Source of the DNA: Methanocorpusculum sp. | GTDB taxonomy: Archaea > Halobacteriota > Methanomicrobia > Methanomicrobiales > Methanocorpusculaceae | DNA length: 64,000 nt | Assembly: GCA_029986255.1 (NCBI GenBank) | Contig: DALTYD010000001.1 | Location: 44,687-108,686, forward strand | Direction: 5' to 3' | Shown: piece after piece, positions 36,338 to 45,412 of the stretch | How positions within the stretch are numbered: the stretch's first letter is position 1 | Layout of the letters: the number at the start of each line of letters is the position of its first letter | Notes under the pieces: generated by a model | What the model saw: only the letters and a program-made list of their open reading frames with translations | Told to the model about the DNA's origin: nothing | Database searches by the model: none | Translations under genes and position numbers: made by a program

Positions 36338-37048
36338 TCACCGTCCTTTTGTAATCATTTCATAACTGATGGTAGCTGGCACAATCTTTGGCAATTTTCC
36401 CCAGGTTGCAGTCCATTTTCCGATAACTGCATACACCGCATCAACTGCTGTTCCATGAGGTAATACTATTTTCTTGTCTGTTAATTGGAGTTCATTGCAC
36501 AGCCTAGTTGCCCAGGCGTCTGCTTTTGTTGGATCTCGAGAAAATACCACGACTGCATCTGCAACCCCTAAAGAAATCGATGGTCCTACTGTTGCTGATG
36601 AGGTGCACACCGCTCGAATACCTTGTGTTGGGGCTAAAACAAATGCCAACTTCCCAGATACTGGTGCGGTCCCTGCATATAGACCAATCCGCACTGATCG
36701 ATCTACTGCTGTAAACACGATATCTCCTCCATTGTCAATCAATCCAAACGTTGCCCCTGTTGCAGTCATACTTTCTACACCAGCCCATGCAATTGCTGCC
36801 GCAACTGCTGCCATAGGTCCAACATCTGCTTCTTTTGCTGCTGCAGCCATTCTTTGAACAATTAACGGTGCATTGGGATCTACTGACACTGGTGAGTAAG
36901 ATATTCCAAAAAAAGGATCGTTATGAATATAATATTCAAGACTTGCACGACATGCAAGCATACCTTCCTTTGCTGCTTCAATATGGGTGTAATCATCGGC
37001 AATGATTGTTGTAATTGTCTCATCAATCTCGAAATGTTCGCGAATCAT
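36338..37048 (-). CDS. UPF0280 family protein
   Basis: A 236-residue archaeal UPF0280 protein. Distinctive stretches: PLIVQRMAAAAKEADVGPMA, ATGATFGLIDNGGDIVF, VRIGLYAGTAPVSGKLAF, SSATVGPSISLGVADA. The fold is related to ApbE-type/FAD-thiamine-family flavin transferases, but the reaction is unknown; it is common in methanogens. Monocistronic. The start MIREHFEIDETIT is the expected one. Confidence 0.88.
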   Translation of the reverse strand: MIREHFEIDETITTIIADDYTHIEAAKEGMLACRASLEYYIHNDPFFGISYSPVSVDPNAPLIVQRMAAAAKEADVGPMAAVAAAIAWAGVESMTATGATFGLIDNGGDIVFTAVDRSVRIGLYAGTAPVSGKLAFVLAPTQGIRAVCTSSATVGPSISLGVADAVVVFSRDPTKADAWATRLCNELQLTDKKIVLPHGTAVDAVYAVIGKWTATWGKLPKIVPATISYEMITKGR

Positions 37049-37479
37049 TCATTTTGATTTGATGCATTCTTTTGAAAATACATCCTCTCCCTTTGGTTTT
37101 TATCTCGTTCATTTGTTGGATAGTTCTACTGCTTGATTCTAGACGTGATCCCCCCTTTTTTTCTGCTTTTCAAGTGGTTAAAATCTCCATAGATACTGGT
37201 TCTTTTTTACTTCCTTCCTTTAGAATTGAGAACTGCTCATGAAATCCACGTTACAATGTGGATGTTAGTTGTGACAACATTGTTTTTTGAATTATTCAGA
37301 AATCGTTACATTTGTCTATGATACCTGGATTATCTTTGCCAGTTCCAGCTCATAAAAATTTTTCATGAATAAAATTATTTATATTATTAATATATTCTGA
37401 ACAATAATGAATTATATCTATTTGCTCCATCAGATGGATAATATGAATTATTAATTCTGAAGAATCAATAATCTATTTA
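37049..37479. other. AT-rich divergent intergenic region
   Basis: About 430 bases between two divergent genes; increasingly AT-rich toward the Nif3 gene, with AAATTATTTATATTATTAAT at 37372-37391 as a possible TATA region. No gene or repeat found. Confidence 0.4.
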
Positions 37480-38187
37480 ATGTACCTCAGAGAGTTCATC
37501 CAAAAACTTGAGTATATTGCTCCTCCTGGTCTTGCGGAAGAATTTGATTCCGATCGCATTGGTTTGGTTTTGGAAGGAACTGAAAATATTGAAACGATTG
37601 CCTGTGCTCTCGATGCGACGCCTCATGTTGTGAAAAAAGCAGCAGATCTCAGGGTTAATGCGCTAGTGGTTCATCATCCCCCATTTTGGGAACCTATACA
37701 CAGAATATGTGGAAAATCTGCGGATATCGCTCGATATCTTCTTGCTCATGATATCAATTTGTATGCTATGCACACAAATTTTGATCATGCTAATGGTGGT
37801 ATCAATGACACACTTGCACATATGCTTGGTCTTATTCATTGCGTGAAAGGAACACTTGAGATTGTTGGTACAATGACGAGGTCGTTTCCAGAGATTGCAG
37901 CGATTTTAGGTTGTGGTCTTCGTGTATGGGGTGACGTGAGTGAGGTAACCCGTCTTGCGGTTGCTGGTGGTTCTGCTTTTGATTTGGATCTAATTAAAGA
38001 GGCAAAAAAAATTGGTGCGGAAGCATATCTTGCCTCAGAACTGAAATATAATATCGCTCTAGAGTCCCCACTACCCTGTATTGAGGCAACACACTATGCA
38101 CTAGAAGCACCTGGTATGCGTGCATTGGCCCATCGAGAAGGATGGATATTTATTGAGGATACTCCTAATACCTCCTTTATCTCATGA
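37480..38187 (+). CDS. Nif3-like dinuclear metal centre protein
   Basis: A 235-residue member of the Nif3/YbgI (DUF34) family, with metal ligands in VVHHPPFWEP near residue 65, AMHTNFDHANGGIND near 98, and a closing ATHYALEAPGM. In bacteria and archaea this family has been linked to GTP cyclohydrolase-like folds and metal handling, without a settled reaction. The SWIM-finger gene starts 4 bases inside its end. Confidence 0.88.
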   Translation: MYLREFIQKLEYIAPPGLAEEFDSDRIGLVLEGTENIETIACALDATPHVVKKAADLRVNALVVHHPPFWEPIHRICGKSADIARYLLAHDINLYAMHTNFDHANGGINDTLAHMLGLIHCVKGTLEIVGTMTRSFPEIAAILGCGLRVWGDVSEVTRLAVAGGSAFDLDLIKEAKKIGAEAYLASELKYNIALESPLPCIEATHYALEAPGMRALAHREGWIFIEDTPNTSFIS

Positions 38188-38519
38188 TCCATCCCTGGAC
38201 CATTCTGAAAAAGGAACGAACTCTGAATGAGACGGTGTGGCAAGCATTTGTACATACCTATGGGAAACGTGGAAGTGAGGCGATTAACGCTGTCCGTAAT
38301 CATCGTGTGAAAAAATATCGGGATTATTTTGTGGTTGTTGGAAATTCTGGAGAGTATTATGTGGAAGGTGATTTTTGTAGCTGTGAGGCGAATCTGTATG
38401 GCAAATCTTGTTGGCACAGACTTGCTGTGCAGATTGCTTATGAGCTTGAGGAATACGAGACATATGATCTCTGGTATTATAAGGATGGGCTGGATGAGGA
38501 TGATCCTGAGTCTGAATAG
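38184..38519 (+). CDS. SWIM zinc-finger protein
   Basis: A 111-residue protein. The SWIM motif is visible as DFCSCEANLYGKSCWHRLA (CxCxnCxH) near residue 71. An N-terminal helix-rich half contains KKERTLNETVWQAF, and the tail is very acidic (DEDDPESE). SWIM fingers bind nucleic acid or protein and in archaea occur in recombination- or DNA-binding proteins. The ATG overlaps the Nif3 stop (4 bases). Confidence 0.83.
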   Translation: MIHPWTILKKERTLNETVWQAFVHTYGKRGSEAINAVRNHRVKKYRDYFVVVGNSGEYYVEGDFCSCEANLYGKSCWHRLAVQIAYELEEYETYDLWYYKDGLDEDDPESE

Positions 38520-38792
38520 CCTTATTCTGGTTTTTCCTTGCGAGTATAGCAAAATATAGTGTGTAGTTGTGGGTATTTAATTTAGTAAGTTCCATTTTGT
38601 CTGTTCTCCTCTTTTATCTTCATCGTGCTCTCTATCAATAAATACTCAATCGTTGTATAAATCTAATTTTCTAAGAATTGTTTAGACTTATGTGTTCTCA
38701 TCTCCGTTTTGGAGTATGTTTCTGAATATTTTAACGGAAAATGTGTTTGAGATTGATGAAAAAAATTTCAATTTTATCGGTCTGTTCATTGT

Positions 38793-40514
38793 TCATTTTT
38801 GCATAGCTTTAATTCTGCGGATTTCGGTTAGTATGTGAGTTAGAATCACTTCATCCGATGGCATGCCAGAGGTGAAGGCTTTTTTAACGTGAATTGGGAC
38901 ACCGTCTAGTCGATATGCGGTGCCTTCAGCATCAATGCCCACAACTGCAACTGGGATGTGGAGTTTTGCAATGGCTGTCGATAGTGAGATATATGGATCG
39001 AGAACGATGGTATTTATGCGTGCTAGATGTGCCACTGTTTCTCGGGGGAAGTGTGCTCCGAGGTCTGTTCCTATGATGAGGACAGCATCAGCTTCGTGTT
39101 TGGCGAGAATGTCAACCCCACTGGTCTCACCTGGATTGTAGTGGACGATGCCTCGTGAGTAATCTACGGCATATGGATATCCGGCAGTCTGTGAAAACAT
39201 CTGATTCGTTCCATCTACATTCCAATGCCCACGAAGAGGGGTAAGGGTATATTTTGTATGCCGGTTGAGTTCATCAACCAGTTCAATACCTGCCCGAACA
39301 TTTTTGTATTTTCCTCTTGATTGAGTGAGGCCAATGCCTGTGAAAAAAGATCCAAATTTTGCGCTAAGTAGAATTTCAGCAATTTTAAAAAGTACACTAC
39401 GTTCAACCCCAGCGATCGTATTGGGAATTACATCACGTTCACCTCTGATAATTGCTCTCAGTGCATTGAAAATGGCGTAGTCTCCTCCTGGTTTTACTTG
39501 GATAAAATGATCGGCAAGTTTTGCTGTTTCGGATTCTCGAATGTCTACAACAATGATGATCCGATCATCACGCCCTTCTGGGCGAAATGCTCCTGTGGAA
39601 TATGAGGTGTAGCGGGAGAGATGGCGTGGATGAGCAGCAATTGGATTGCAACCCCAGTAGACAATAACGTCTGCACGGTTCTTAACCTGGCCAAGGGTGC
39701 AGCCTGGATGACCCACTTCTTGCACAGCCATAATAGTTGGTCCATGACATTCAGAGGAGCAGTTGTCCATGACGGCTCCGATTTCTTCGGCGATTTCAAG
39801 GCCTATATGCATGGCTTCGGTGGATGTGCCTGACCAACCGTATAATAGTGGTCTTTTTGCGGATGCAAGCATTTTAGCCGCAATCTTTATGGAAGTTTCG
39901 AAATCTATCTCCTTCCATCTATCTCGTTCTCGATGGATTGGGGTAATCATTCTACTTGGTGAACTAAATTTACCTGAGGAAAGAAGACAACCATTTACAA
40001 CATTTGTGATAACACCATCTTTGATATGGAGTTCAATGTCATCACAAAGACAACCACAAAGAGGGCATACGTGATTTTTGACTATTTTTTTTCCAGACTC
40101 TATATCTGGGGGTCTGTTTTTTTTTGGAACTTCGTATTTAAGACCGCCTAATTCTTCCATGAGATCCCATGCTGTTTGGAGTGGGAGATCGGTTGCACTG
40201 ACTTCGACAGGTACCCCTTTGAAGTCTGGTGCACCGGTAGAGTGAGTGTTCTCGTGAAGGATGAAATTAGCATGTGGTCCACATGGAATAAATACAACTC
40301 CTTTAGGCGTTTCGGATGATTCGCGAACGTTGAAAACAGTTTTTCCAACGGTGCTTTCGATGAGAACGTGTTCATCCTTTTCGACGCCAATTTCCATCAT
40401 ATCCATCGGGTTAAGGAAACAATAGGAAGTCTCTCTGGAGTAGTCTTTGGTGTCTTTATAATACAACTGGGAACCCTGTTCTGGGGTTCGTCCACTGCTC
40501 ATCAGCAATCTCAT
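38793..40514 (-). CDS. formylmethanofuran dehydrogenase, fused subunits D and B
   Basis: Catalytic subunit of the enzyme that reduces CO2 to formyl-methanofuran, 573 residues. Residues 1-125 are the FwdD domain (molybdopterin-dinucleotide binding beta-barrel: LLMSSGRTPEQGSQLYY, GVVFIPCGPHAN). Residues 145-573 are FwdB: the cluster motif CPLCGCLCDDIE near 148, the metal-ligand cysteine in NGCLLSSGKF near 175, GWSGTSTEA, YWGCNPIAAHPRH. A Cys at the metal position means it is not a selenocysteine form. D and B are separate genes in many methanogens. Faces mobB divergently, and fwdA and fwdC are 8 kb away on the other strand. Confidence 0.9.
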   Translation of the reverse strand: MRLLMSSGRTPEQGSQLYYKDTKDYSRETSYCFLNPMDMMEIGVEKDEHVLIESTVGKTVFNVRESSETPKGVVFIPCGPHANFILHENTHSTGAPDFKGVPVEVSATDLPLQTAWDLMEELGGLKYEVPKKNRPPDIESGKKIVKNHVCPLCGCLCDDIELHIKDGVITNVVNGCLLSSGKFSSPSRMITPIHRERDRWKEIDFETSIKIAAKMLASAKRPLLYGWSGTSTEAMHIGLEIAEEIGAVMDNCSSECHGPTIMAVQEVGHPGCTLGQVKNRADVIVYWGCNPIAAHPRHLSRYTSYSTGAFRPEGRDDRIIIVVDIRESETAKLADHFIQVKPGGDYAIFNALRAIIRGERDVIPNTIAGVERSVLFKIAEILLSAKFGSFFTGIGLTQSRGKYKNVRAGIELVDELNRHTKYTLTPLRGHWNVDGTNQMFSQTAGYPYAVDYSRGIVHYNPGETSGVDILAKHEADAVLIIGTDLGAHFPRETVAHLARINTIVLDPYISLSTAIAKLHIPVAVVGIDAEGTAYRLDGVPIHVKKAFTSGMPSDEVILTHILTEIRRIKAMQK

Positions 40515-40575
40515 GAATCCTCTTTTCCCTGACCCCCTTGAAGAAGTTTGGGAGGTCTATTCTTTATTTATAGTT

Positions 40576-40995
40576 ATGCGAATTATCAATATCATTGGTC
40601 ATTCTAATTCTGGAAAAACGACTTTAATTGCGAAGCTTGTACCGCTTCTGGCTGAAGTAGGAACGGTTGCGACGATTAAACACATGGCCCATCATATCTG
40701 GGAATTGCCATTGGAAAAGGATACGACAGTGCATTTTATGGGTGGTTCATTGGCAACAGCAGGAATTGATGCAGAAAAGACTGTGTTGAGTCTTCGAACA
40801 ACATCGGTCTATGACATTTTGGATTTTTTTTCATGGAGGGGGTATGATTATGCAGTTGTTGAGGGGTTTAAGGAGGAAGGATTTTCATGTGTAGTTCTTG
40901 GAGATATTATGGCGGAGCATGTGGTTATTCGGGATACAAATGCGGAAACTGTGTTTGCAATGCGTGACTTGTTTGATATCTATGTGCCGCGATGA
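40576..40995 (+). CDS. mobB: molybdopterin-guanine dinucleotide biosynthesis protein MobB
   Basis: A 139-residue GTP-binding protein with Walker A GHSNSGKTTLIAKL at the N-terminus, VATIKHMAHH, and a DYAVVEGFKEEG switch. It assists insertion of the guanine nucleotide on molybdopterin, the cofactor used by Fwd. Start at ATG 40576 (MRIINIIGHS) is directly before the P-loop; the longer frame from 40513 is not family-like. Divergent from fwdDB over 61 bases (40515-40575), a natural regulatory pairing. Confidence 0.9.
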   Translation: MRIINIIGHSNSGKTTLIAKLVPLLAEVGTVATIKHMAHHIWELPLEKDTTVHFMGGSLATAGIDAEKTVLSLRTTSVYDILDFFSWRGYDYAVVEGFKEEGFSCVVLGDIMAEHVVIRDTNAETVFAMRDLFDIYVPR

Positions 40996-41351
40996 TTAAA
41001 AAAATAAATTATTTATAAATATAATTTTTATTAACCGGATCTCTTTTAAAATTTATATTTATTGGAATTATTATTCTATATGTATTTTTATTCCGTTTCC
41101 ACGCCCAATCGTTCCTCTACCTAATTTGAGATTAATAAGATCATCGAGGGTTCTGTTGTGGGATCTTTTTTCTAGTCAGTACAACAAAGTCCGTCATTTT
41201 TTTACATTATCCTTGTTGTTTTAGATCCTCAGATATCTATCTACAAACCAAGTACTGATCCGTAATTTATTAATGAAACAGGGGTTAATAAATAGTAATT
41301 TACAAAAAAAAAATCTGATCATTGCAAGATCCGATTTTATTGAATAGAGAG
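40996..41351. other. spacer upstream of the eha operon
   Basis: About 355 AT-rich bases after mobB. It probably holds the eha promoter; the stretch TAATAAATAGTAATTTAC (41285-41302) is a candidate TATA region, about 55 bases before the first ehaB start. I looked for an ehaA gene here and found no frame of the right size and hydrophobicity. Confidence 0.4.
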
Positions 41352-41852
41352 ATGAGCATGATACCTGAACTCATATACATCGTTATTTCCGCGATAATCT
41401 CCCTTATACTCTTTGTAACGCTGGATTTGTTTTGGAATCTCCCTGAAAAAGGAGGTGTTTCAGGTGCAGATGCAGTTTGCAGAGAGATTGTTTCAATTGG
41501 TGGCGATAAAAATGGTGGATGGATGCTTGGTAACATCATCTGCTCACCGGATGCTTCTGCTGGTATACTTCTTGCTGCATGTGGCTATTGGATATATGGT
41601 CTTCTTGGAGGTATCACCTCTGCAGTTCTTGTCTTTATTGGTGCCCATATTTGTGCTGACAAAGGTTTTGCTGGGCTCAGCGGAGCTCTTTCCATGACTA
41701 CTATTATATGGATCCTTAGCACATTTGCAGGATTTCCTCTGGAAACTTTTATCGCAGGTATGACTATTGCCATTTTGCTTGTGCAGGGTCTATCATCTCG
41801 CCAGGCAAGCAAGATACTTGGCAAGATTTGGAGGAAAATTTGTGATGCTTGA
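41352..41852 (+). CDS. ehaB: energy-converting hydrogenase A subunit B-like membrane protein
   Basis: First gene of the Eha operon, about 166 residues, with four or five membrane segments (LIYIVISAIISLILFV, ILLAACGYWIYGLLGGITSAVLVF, TTIIWILSTFAGFPLETFIAGM). Position ahead of ehaC and length match EhaB; my assignment rests mainly on gene order. A GAGAG sequence precedes ATG 41352; another ATG is two codons later. Its stop overlaps ehaC by 8 bases. Confidence 0.65.
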   Translation: MSMIPELIYIVISAIISLILFVTLDLFWNLPEKGGVSGADAVCREIVSIGGDKNGGWMLGNIICSPDASAGILLAACGYWIYGLLGGITSAVLVFIGAHICADKGFAGLSGALSMTTIIWILSTFAGFPLETFIAGMTIAILLVQGLSSRQASKILGKIWRKICDA

Positions 41853-42144
41853 CATTGTTGGTGTTGTTTGTTCCATCGTCGCTGTTTATGCTGCATTGCG
41901 TTCTGTTCTTGAAAAAAACACTCTGCGTAAACTTCCATTCATAAATGTTATGAACTTTGCCGTTGTAGGGATTATCTCTCTTACCCTGTCCCATCCCCTT
42001 ACCCATCTAGTTGCAGCATCCTATTTTATCGGTGCAACCCTCGAGGCCAACGCAATTGCATCAGCCCTTTCCTGTCTTATACAGAGTAATGTGACCTCTA
42101 AAGACACTGTATTTGAAAGGTTTATCATGGAGGATGAATCATGA
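41845..42144 (+). CDS. ehaC: Eha hydrogenase subunit C (DUF2109)
   Basis: A 99-residue membrane protein with two or three hydrophobic segments (IVGVVCSIVAVYAALR, INVMNFAVVGIISLTL, LVAASYFIGATLEANA). GGAGG is 13 bases upstream of the ATG, inside ehaB. Its end overlaps ehaD by 4 bases (ATGA). DUF2109 assignment by order and composition. Part of the ion-pumping membrane arm of the hydrogenase. Confidence 0.75.
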   Translation: MLDIVGVVCSIVAVYAALRSVLEKNTLRKLPFINVMNFAVVGIISLTLSHPLTHLVAASYFIGATLEANAIASALSCLIQSNVTSKDTVFERFIMEDES

Positions 42145-42377
42145 GTGAACTCTTCATTGTTGTTGCTCTCCTTCTCTCCCTCATTGGCGGTGTTGCAACT
42201 GTCGTGATTAGAGACTCTTTTAATAAACTGATCTCACTCGGCATTCTCGTTTCAGGGAGTATTATTTTCATGACGAGCCGTGGTTATCTTGACGTTGCTA
42301 TCATTGTCTCTCTCCTTATGCCAGTTGGAACACTCTTCATCCTCCTATTGTGTCGCAAGAAACCAGAGGGTCTATAA
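42141..42377 (+). CDS. ehaD: Eha hydrogenase subunit D (DUF2108)
   Basis: A 78-residue membrane protein starting MSELFIVVALLLSLIGGVAT, with segments LISLGILVSGSIIF and VAIIVSLLMPVGTLFILLL. It resembles MnhB/NuoK-like small antiporter subunits. 4-base overlap with ehaC and TAATG overlap with ehaE. Confidence 0.78.
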   Translation: MSELFIVVALLLSLIGGVATVVIRDSFNKLISLGILVSGSIIFMTSRGYLDVAIIVSLLMPVGTLFILLLCRKKPEGL

Positions 42378-42616
42378 TGATCGGTATTGAATTTATCATT
42401 GGATTCTTCCTTCTCCTTGTTGGTGTTATTCGAACCGCATATCCTCATGATTCGACCTATTTAACTCGAATTATTAATATGGAGGTTGCTGAATTTGGTC
42501 TAGTTTTTATCATGCTAACCTTCGATGAGATGCTATCTCTTGTTACCTTTATTGCCGTTAATATTGTAACAATGCTCATCTTCGTGCGACTCATTGAGAA
42601 GAGGGAGGCCTTATGA
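42377..42616 (+). CDS. ehaE: Eha hydrogenase subunit E (DUF2107)
   Basis: A 79-residue membrane protein (IEFIIGFFLLLVGVIRTA; FGLVFIMLTFDEML; IAVNIVTMLIFVRLIEKRE). The ATG at 42377 lies in the TAATG overlap with ehaD, so the longer frame upstream is not used. Overlaps ehaF by 4 bases. Confidence 0.78.
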   Translation: MIGIEFIIGFFLLLVGVIRTAYPHDSTYLTRIINMEVAEFGLVFIMLTFDEMLSLVTFIAVNIVTMLIFVRLIEKREAL

Positions 42617-43071
42617 CCCGAATACAGCGAATTTCAGACTCGTTAGCTGATATCTATAATTTGCCAAAAATCTATGCTGCAGTTATCTGTGTTATTGCTG
42701 TTATTGGTCTATGTACTATACCCTTTCTCAGTTATCACGAGAACCAACTTTATCCAAAGTCCATCAATCCGGATAGTCCCTTAAATCCTTATGATCGTGG
42801 TGGTATTCCTTTCATTGAGCCTGGCCATGTTATCGCTCAGTATCCATCCAATTTACCTGATCTTGGTTATGTCACTGCTTACTTGACTCCTGCAAGTTGG
42901 TTCCTTGCAAACACAACTTTGTATCTTGGAACCACTATTGTTGGCCATCCTGGAGGCATTCTCGATGAAATTCTCTACTATACTCGTGGTCTCGATACCA
43001 TTGTTGAAACCAGTATCTTTTTCGCTGCTTTTGCTATAGCATCTTTCCTGTATCGGAGGGCTGAACAATGA
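42613..43071 (+). CDS. ehaF: Eha hydrogenase subunit F (DUF2106)
   Basis: A 152-residue protein with an N-terminal membrane helix (IYAAVICVIAVIGLCTIPFL), a long outside-facing loop rich in Pro/Asn (LYPKSINPDSPLNPYDRGGIP), and C-terminal helices (FFAAFAIASFLYRRAEQ). The pattern matches EhaF of other methanogens. ATGA overlaps on both ends. Confidence 0.82.
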   Translation: MTRIQRISDSLADIYNLPKIYAAVICVIAVIGLCTIPFLSYHENQLYPKSINPDSPLNPYDRGGIPFIEPGHVIAQYPSNLPDLGYVTAYLTPASWFLANTTLYLGTTIVGHPGGILDEILYYTRGLDTIVETSIFFAAFAIASFLYRRAEQ

Positions 43072-43688
43072 TTGAACTACCATTTGGAATGCCTGTAATC
43101 TATATTGTGGGTATTGCGATTTCCTTCATTAATCTTCTCATTGCATTTTCTGCTATCGTATATGAGAACGACGACCTCCACAAAATGATCCTCGTTGATC
43201 TCATCGAAATTATAGGTCTCGTCATCATTGCACTTATTGCCACTGATCTTGCTGAAGCTCTCATTCTACCAGGTCTTGTCGTTGGTGTTGCTGAACTTAT
43301 GGCTGTCTCTGAATTATGGCTTGTTAAGGAAAACATCCAGCAAAAACATGCAATCAAAAAACTCGATATTGAGGTTATGGAGACTGCTCCTTCTCTCATT
43401 GGCATTATGCTTGTTATCTACGGAATTTTCCTTACAGGTTTCTCTGGCGGTCTGCTTGCAGCCATCGGTTTACTTCTCTACTTCCTTAGTAAAAATGTGA
43501 ACGTTCCGTTTGAAAAAATAGAAAATGCAGCTGGTTACGCGTGGGCTCTCTGGGTTATTGCCTTCCTCCTTTTCATGATCATCCCATCTCAATGGTTCCT
43601 TGCTGTTATGCTTGCTGCAGTCGGTATCATGCTCAAGGTCATGGCAAAAATGTCTCTTGTTGGGACCATGCGGGGGGGGAGTGACTAA
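43068..43688 (+). CDS. ehaG: Eha hydrogenase subunit G (DUF2105)
   Basis: A 206-residue polytopic membrane protein, starting MIELPFGMPVIYIVGIAISF. Contains conserved charged residues inside membrane segments (VDLIEIIGLVIIALIATDLAEAL), as in proton-channel subunits. Ends within a TAATG overlap with ehaH. Confidence 0.82.
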   Translation: MIELPFGMPVIYIVGIAISFINLLIAFSAIVYENDDLHKMILVDLIEIIGLVIIALIATDLAEALILPGLVVGVAELMAVSELWLVKENIQQKHAIKKLDIEVMETAPSLIGIMLVIYGIFLTGFSGGLLAAIGLLLYFLSKNVNVPFEKIENAAGYAWALWVIAFLLFMIIPSQWFLAVMLAAVGIMLKVMAKMSLVGTMRGGSD

Positions 43689-44347
43689 TGTTTGATCAGA
43701 TATTTGAGTCGTTGTTATTTACCCTTCCTTTCGGTGACATAGTCCACTATCTATCTGGTTATACCGTGGTTCTGTTTGCGTTTGCCATAATGTTTCTTCT
43801 CCTTACAATCATTAGTCTCCCGGAAAAACATGTTGATATTGTGTTTGGTACTGATGGTTACTATACTAAAGAGATCCCAATTGTTCTGATGAAGTTTCAG
43901 AGATTTATGGCAATTGCCTGTGGTATTGCCACCATTGGTGTAATTACCACTGGCGACATCTTCAACTTTACACTCTTTGCAGCATTCATCGGTATTCTCA
44001 ATATCGGTATTGTTGCAGCCGTTAAAAACAAACATGTACTGGATGCTGCTTTTTCCTATGGACTGGTTGTTATGATGGCAACCGTTCCTCTCTTTGTGGG
44101 TGCAGCAATTATCACCGCAACCTGTGGTCAGCTCTCTATTGGAGAACTTGCAGGCACAGGTACCATTCCATTCATTGCTGAACTCCTTCTCCTTGTTGGT
44201 GTCCTTGGTGAAGGGATGGCTCCATTTTATATTGGTAAAGCTGAGATTACTCGAGCGTCTGGTGCTCCCTACATTCTGATGATCCATGTAAGCTCACTTT
44301 TACTCTTCTTACGAATGGTTGATATTCTCCTGGTGATGTGCTCATGA
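43688..44347 (+). CDS. ehaH: Eha hydrogenase subunit H
   Basis: A 219-residue membrane protein related to the antiporter-like subunits of complex I (MrpD/NuoL group) but much shorter. It has a conserved VDIVFGTDGYYTKEIP segment, FQRFMAIACGIATIGVITTGDIFNF and LLVGVLGEGMAPFYIG. Thought to belong to the ion-translocating arm. Overlaps ehaI by 4 bases. Confidence 0.8.
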   Translation: MFDQIFESLLFTLPFGDIVHYLSGYTVVLFAFAIMFLLLTIISLPEKHVDIVFGTDGYYTKEIPIVLMKFQRFMAIACGIATIGVITTGDIFNFTLFAAFIGILNIGIVAAVKNKHVLDAAFSYGLVVMMATVPLFVGAAIITATCGQLSIGELAGTGTIPFIAELLLLVGVLGEGMAPFYIGKAEITRASGAPYILMIHVSSLLLFLRMVDILLVMCS

Positions 44348-44535
44348 AAAAATCTATAGTCCTTGTTCTTGGAATCTTGTTTGCAGTTATATCTGTCTGT
44401 GCAACACTGTTTGTAATGAAGGTTCCAGCCCTGATCATGATTATTGCTACCTCCTCACCAATCTCTCTCGCAGCATTCATATATGTGTGGTGTGCAGGTA
44501 CAAAGGATGGGGACATTCCATTTGTGGGGTACTGA
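44344..44535 (+). CDS. ehaI: Eha hydrogenase small membrane subunit I
   Basis: A 63-residue protein with two hydrophobic segments (SIVLVLGILFAVISVCATLFV and a LIMIIATSSPISLAAFIYVW helix) and a short end DGDIPFVGY. Gene order supports EhaI. One base separates its TGA from the ehaJ ATG. Confidence 0.7.
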   Translation: MKKSIVLVLGILFAVISVCATLFVMKVPALIMIIATSSPISLAAFIYVWCAGTKDGDIPFVGY

Positions 44536-44536
44536 G

Positions 44537-45412
44537 ATGATTGCGTTCTTGCTTCATCTTATTATTGCCGGCATTATCGGTCTCCTCTTGGATGGATTTC
44601 ATCGCAAAATTATTGCACGCATCCAGTTAAGACCTGGCCCCCCAATCTGGCAGGAAATCCTTCATACCCTCAAATTTTCATTTAAACAAACCTGGATTCC
44701 TTGTACAGCCAGTCAGGTTATGTATGTTGCGATAGTTTTAATCGCAATTGGTATCTGGATTGCGGCATTCTGGGTTATCTGGACTGGTGCAAACCTTTTG
44801 ATTTTGTTTGCTCTGTACATGCTACATAAAATTATCGAACATGGTACTGGTTTGTCTTCCGGGTCCCCATATACAAAATTCGGCGCAATTCGTTCTGTTA
44901 TGTCAGCAGCAGCGGAACTGCCACTGTTGGCAACGATAGCAATAGTGTACTTATTTTGGGGTACACTTTCCATCGGTGAGATTTCCACCCTTCAAATTGA
45001 CACACATACTCCAACCCTTCTTATTGCTTTACCCGCTGCAGTTTCGTTATACCTTATCATACTATCCAAAACTCACTATGGCCCTTTTTCAACGATCGAG
45101 GCAAAGGAACTTGTTTCCGGCTACTGGACTGAACATTTTGGATGTTGGAGGGCATTACTCAATATTACCATGGGCCTTAAGACCTATGTCCTTCTCTCGA
45201 CATTTGTTTTGCTTTTTATTGGTGCTGTGCCCTGGTGGTTGATGCTCCTCCTGATACTTTTCCTATTGATCTCTATCTCGTTCATCTGTGCGGTAACACC
45301 AATGCTCTCTCCCTATCATGTGGTGACGATACTGACCATATGGACGTGTGTTGTATTGCTCTATGCAGTGTTTATCTCGCTTTTTATACATTCTGGGGGT
45401 ATTACGATATGA
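44537..45412 (+). CDS. ehaJ: Eha hydrogenase subunit J (NuoH/HycD-like)
   Basis: A 291-residue polytopic protein of the complex I NuoH family, the quinone-chamber homologue that connects the hydrogenase module to the membrane arm. It has KIIARIQLRPGPPIWQ near residue 28 (family signature R.Q.R.GP...Q), GSPYTKFGAIRSVMSAAAELPL and GPFSTIEAKELVSG. ATG 44537 follows the ehaI stop; overlaps the next gene by 4 bases. Confidence 0.85.
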   Translation: MIAFLLHLIIAGIIGLLLDGFHRKIIARIQLRPGPPIWQEILHTLKFSFKQTWIPCTASQVMYVAIVLIAIGIWIAAFWVIWTGANLLILFALYMLHKIIEHGTGLSSGSPYTKFGAIRSVMSAAAELPLLATIAIVYLFWGTLSIGEISTLQIDTHTPTLLIALPAAVSLYLIILSKTHYGPFSTIEAKELVSGYWTEHFGCWRALLNITMGLKTYVLLSTFVLLFIGAVPWWLMLLLILFLLISISFICAVTPMLSPYHVVTILTIWTCVVLLYAVFISLFIHSGGITI

